DNA from: Simmondsia chinensis
Taxonomy: Eukaryota; Streptophyta; Magnoliopsida; Caryophyllales; Simmondsiaceae
DNA: 64,000 nucleotides
Reading direction: 5' to 3'
NCBI GenBank assembly: GCA_018398585.1
Contig: JAGTTD010000021.1
Location: 828,501-892,500, forward strand
Below are positions 63,740 to 64,000 of this stretch, piece by piece. Positions within the stretch are counted from its first letter, which is position 1. Each line of letters begins with the position of its first letter. Under the pieces are notes generated by a model. It saw only the letters and a list, made by a program, of their open reading frames with translations. It was not told the origin of the DNA and searched no databases. Position numbers and translations under genes: made by a program.

Positions 63740-64000
63740 AGAGGAAGACTAGTGGGTTACTTCACCTGAACAATTGGTTTTAGAATAGAACCTCGCTCGA
63801 TATTTTATGTGGAGCCCATATATTCCAACCTTGTGAGTCAGGCCTAAATGTCCACGTTTAGTAAAATATAGGGTAATATGACCAAGTGATTTTACATGTT
63901 TAGTCATATGAGGGAAAGACCAGTGAGTTACTTCACTTAAAACCAATTGGTTTCAGAAAAGAATCTCGCTCGAGATTATATGTGGACCTCACATATTCCA
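63740..64000. repeat. Direct repeat of about 170-bp period at the window end
   Basis: GTGGGTTACTTCACCTGAAC, then CAATTGGTTTTAGAATAGAA, at 63750 recurs as GTGAGTTACTTCACTTAAAA, then CCAATTGGTTTCAGAAAAGA, at 63923. Both continue with TCTCGCTCGAGAT-like words. It may be the LTR of another TRIM-like element, cut by the window edge. Confidence 0.5.

Noticed and set aside
1..64000. CRISPR array, operon, phage or integrated virus
   Set aside because: Intron-containing plant genes and plant repeats account for the window; no spacer-repeat array or viral gene set was seen.

Overview
The window is nuclear DNA of a flowering plant, almost certainly a eudicot. It is AT-rich, the genes are split by GT..AG introns, and four recognisable plant genes sit in a sea of retrotransposons, MITEs and hAT-like repeats. 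The species cannot be named from sequence alone. All calls are by eye; similarity statements rest on remembered family motifs, not on searches.

Layout. 1-13.8 kb: repeats only (5S rRNA-headed SINEs, 3' ends of an abundant LINE, a short TRIM LTR element, a Mutator-type MITE inside an LTR, a decayed Ty3/gypsy gag-protease remnant, hAT-like repeats). 13.88-18.37 kb (+): ATG12, the ubiquitin-like autophagy modifier, five exons, 94 aa, with a 5'-truncated RTE LINE in intron 2. 18.4-22.3 kb: SINE, MITEs, a hAT-like element. 22.3-31.6 kb (+): a class 3 (mono/diacylglycerol) lipase, 664 aa in seven coding exons, with a 5'UTR intron and a tRNA-derived SINE starting at its stop codon. 31.6-42.4 kb: two complete TRIMs with 5-bp target duplications, a L1-type LINE pol remnant with another LINE nested in it, MITEs and hAT-like repeats. 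42.4-45.5 kb (+): a DUF1677 zinc-binding-like protein, 167 aa, with a 5'UTR exon holding a 32-codon uORF and introns full of repeats. 45.5-60.8 kb: repeats, including an internally deleted Ty1/copia element at 53.8-56.8 kb inserted in a tandem TRIM, and a 1,086-bp Mutator-like foldback at 57.9-59.0 kb that carries a plant-mobile-domain coding fragment. 60.86-62.12 kb (-): the C-terminal half of a subtilisin-like protease whose upstream exons lie outside the window or are lost.

ATG12, the lipase and the subtilase recall a single Arabidopsis chromosome 3 neighbourhood (At3g13970, At3g14075, At3g14067), and the DUF1677 gene recalls At1g54095 near the duplicate ATG12a (At1g54210). The genes are therefore probably an ancient syntenic block stretched by transposon insertion, not a functional cluster.

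The most informative biology is in the repeats. The SINE family is a fusion of a complete 5S rRNA head with the 3' end of an RTE LINE, and the likely partner LINE is present in the same window. It appears to fall into two subfamilies in which 5' head and 3' tail co-vary. A separate LINE family seems to consist of an ORF1 tail joined directly to its 3'UTR. The TRIM family is only about 293 bp long with 72-bp LTRs. I found no prokaryotic system, CRISPR array or virus-derived gene.
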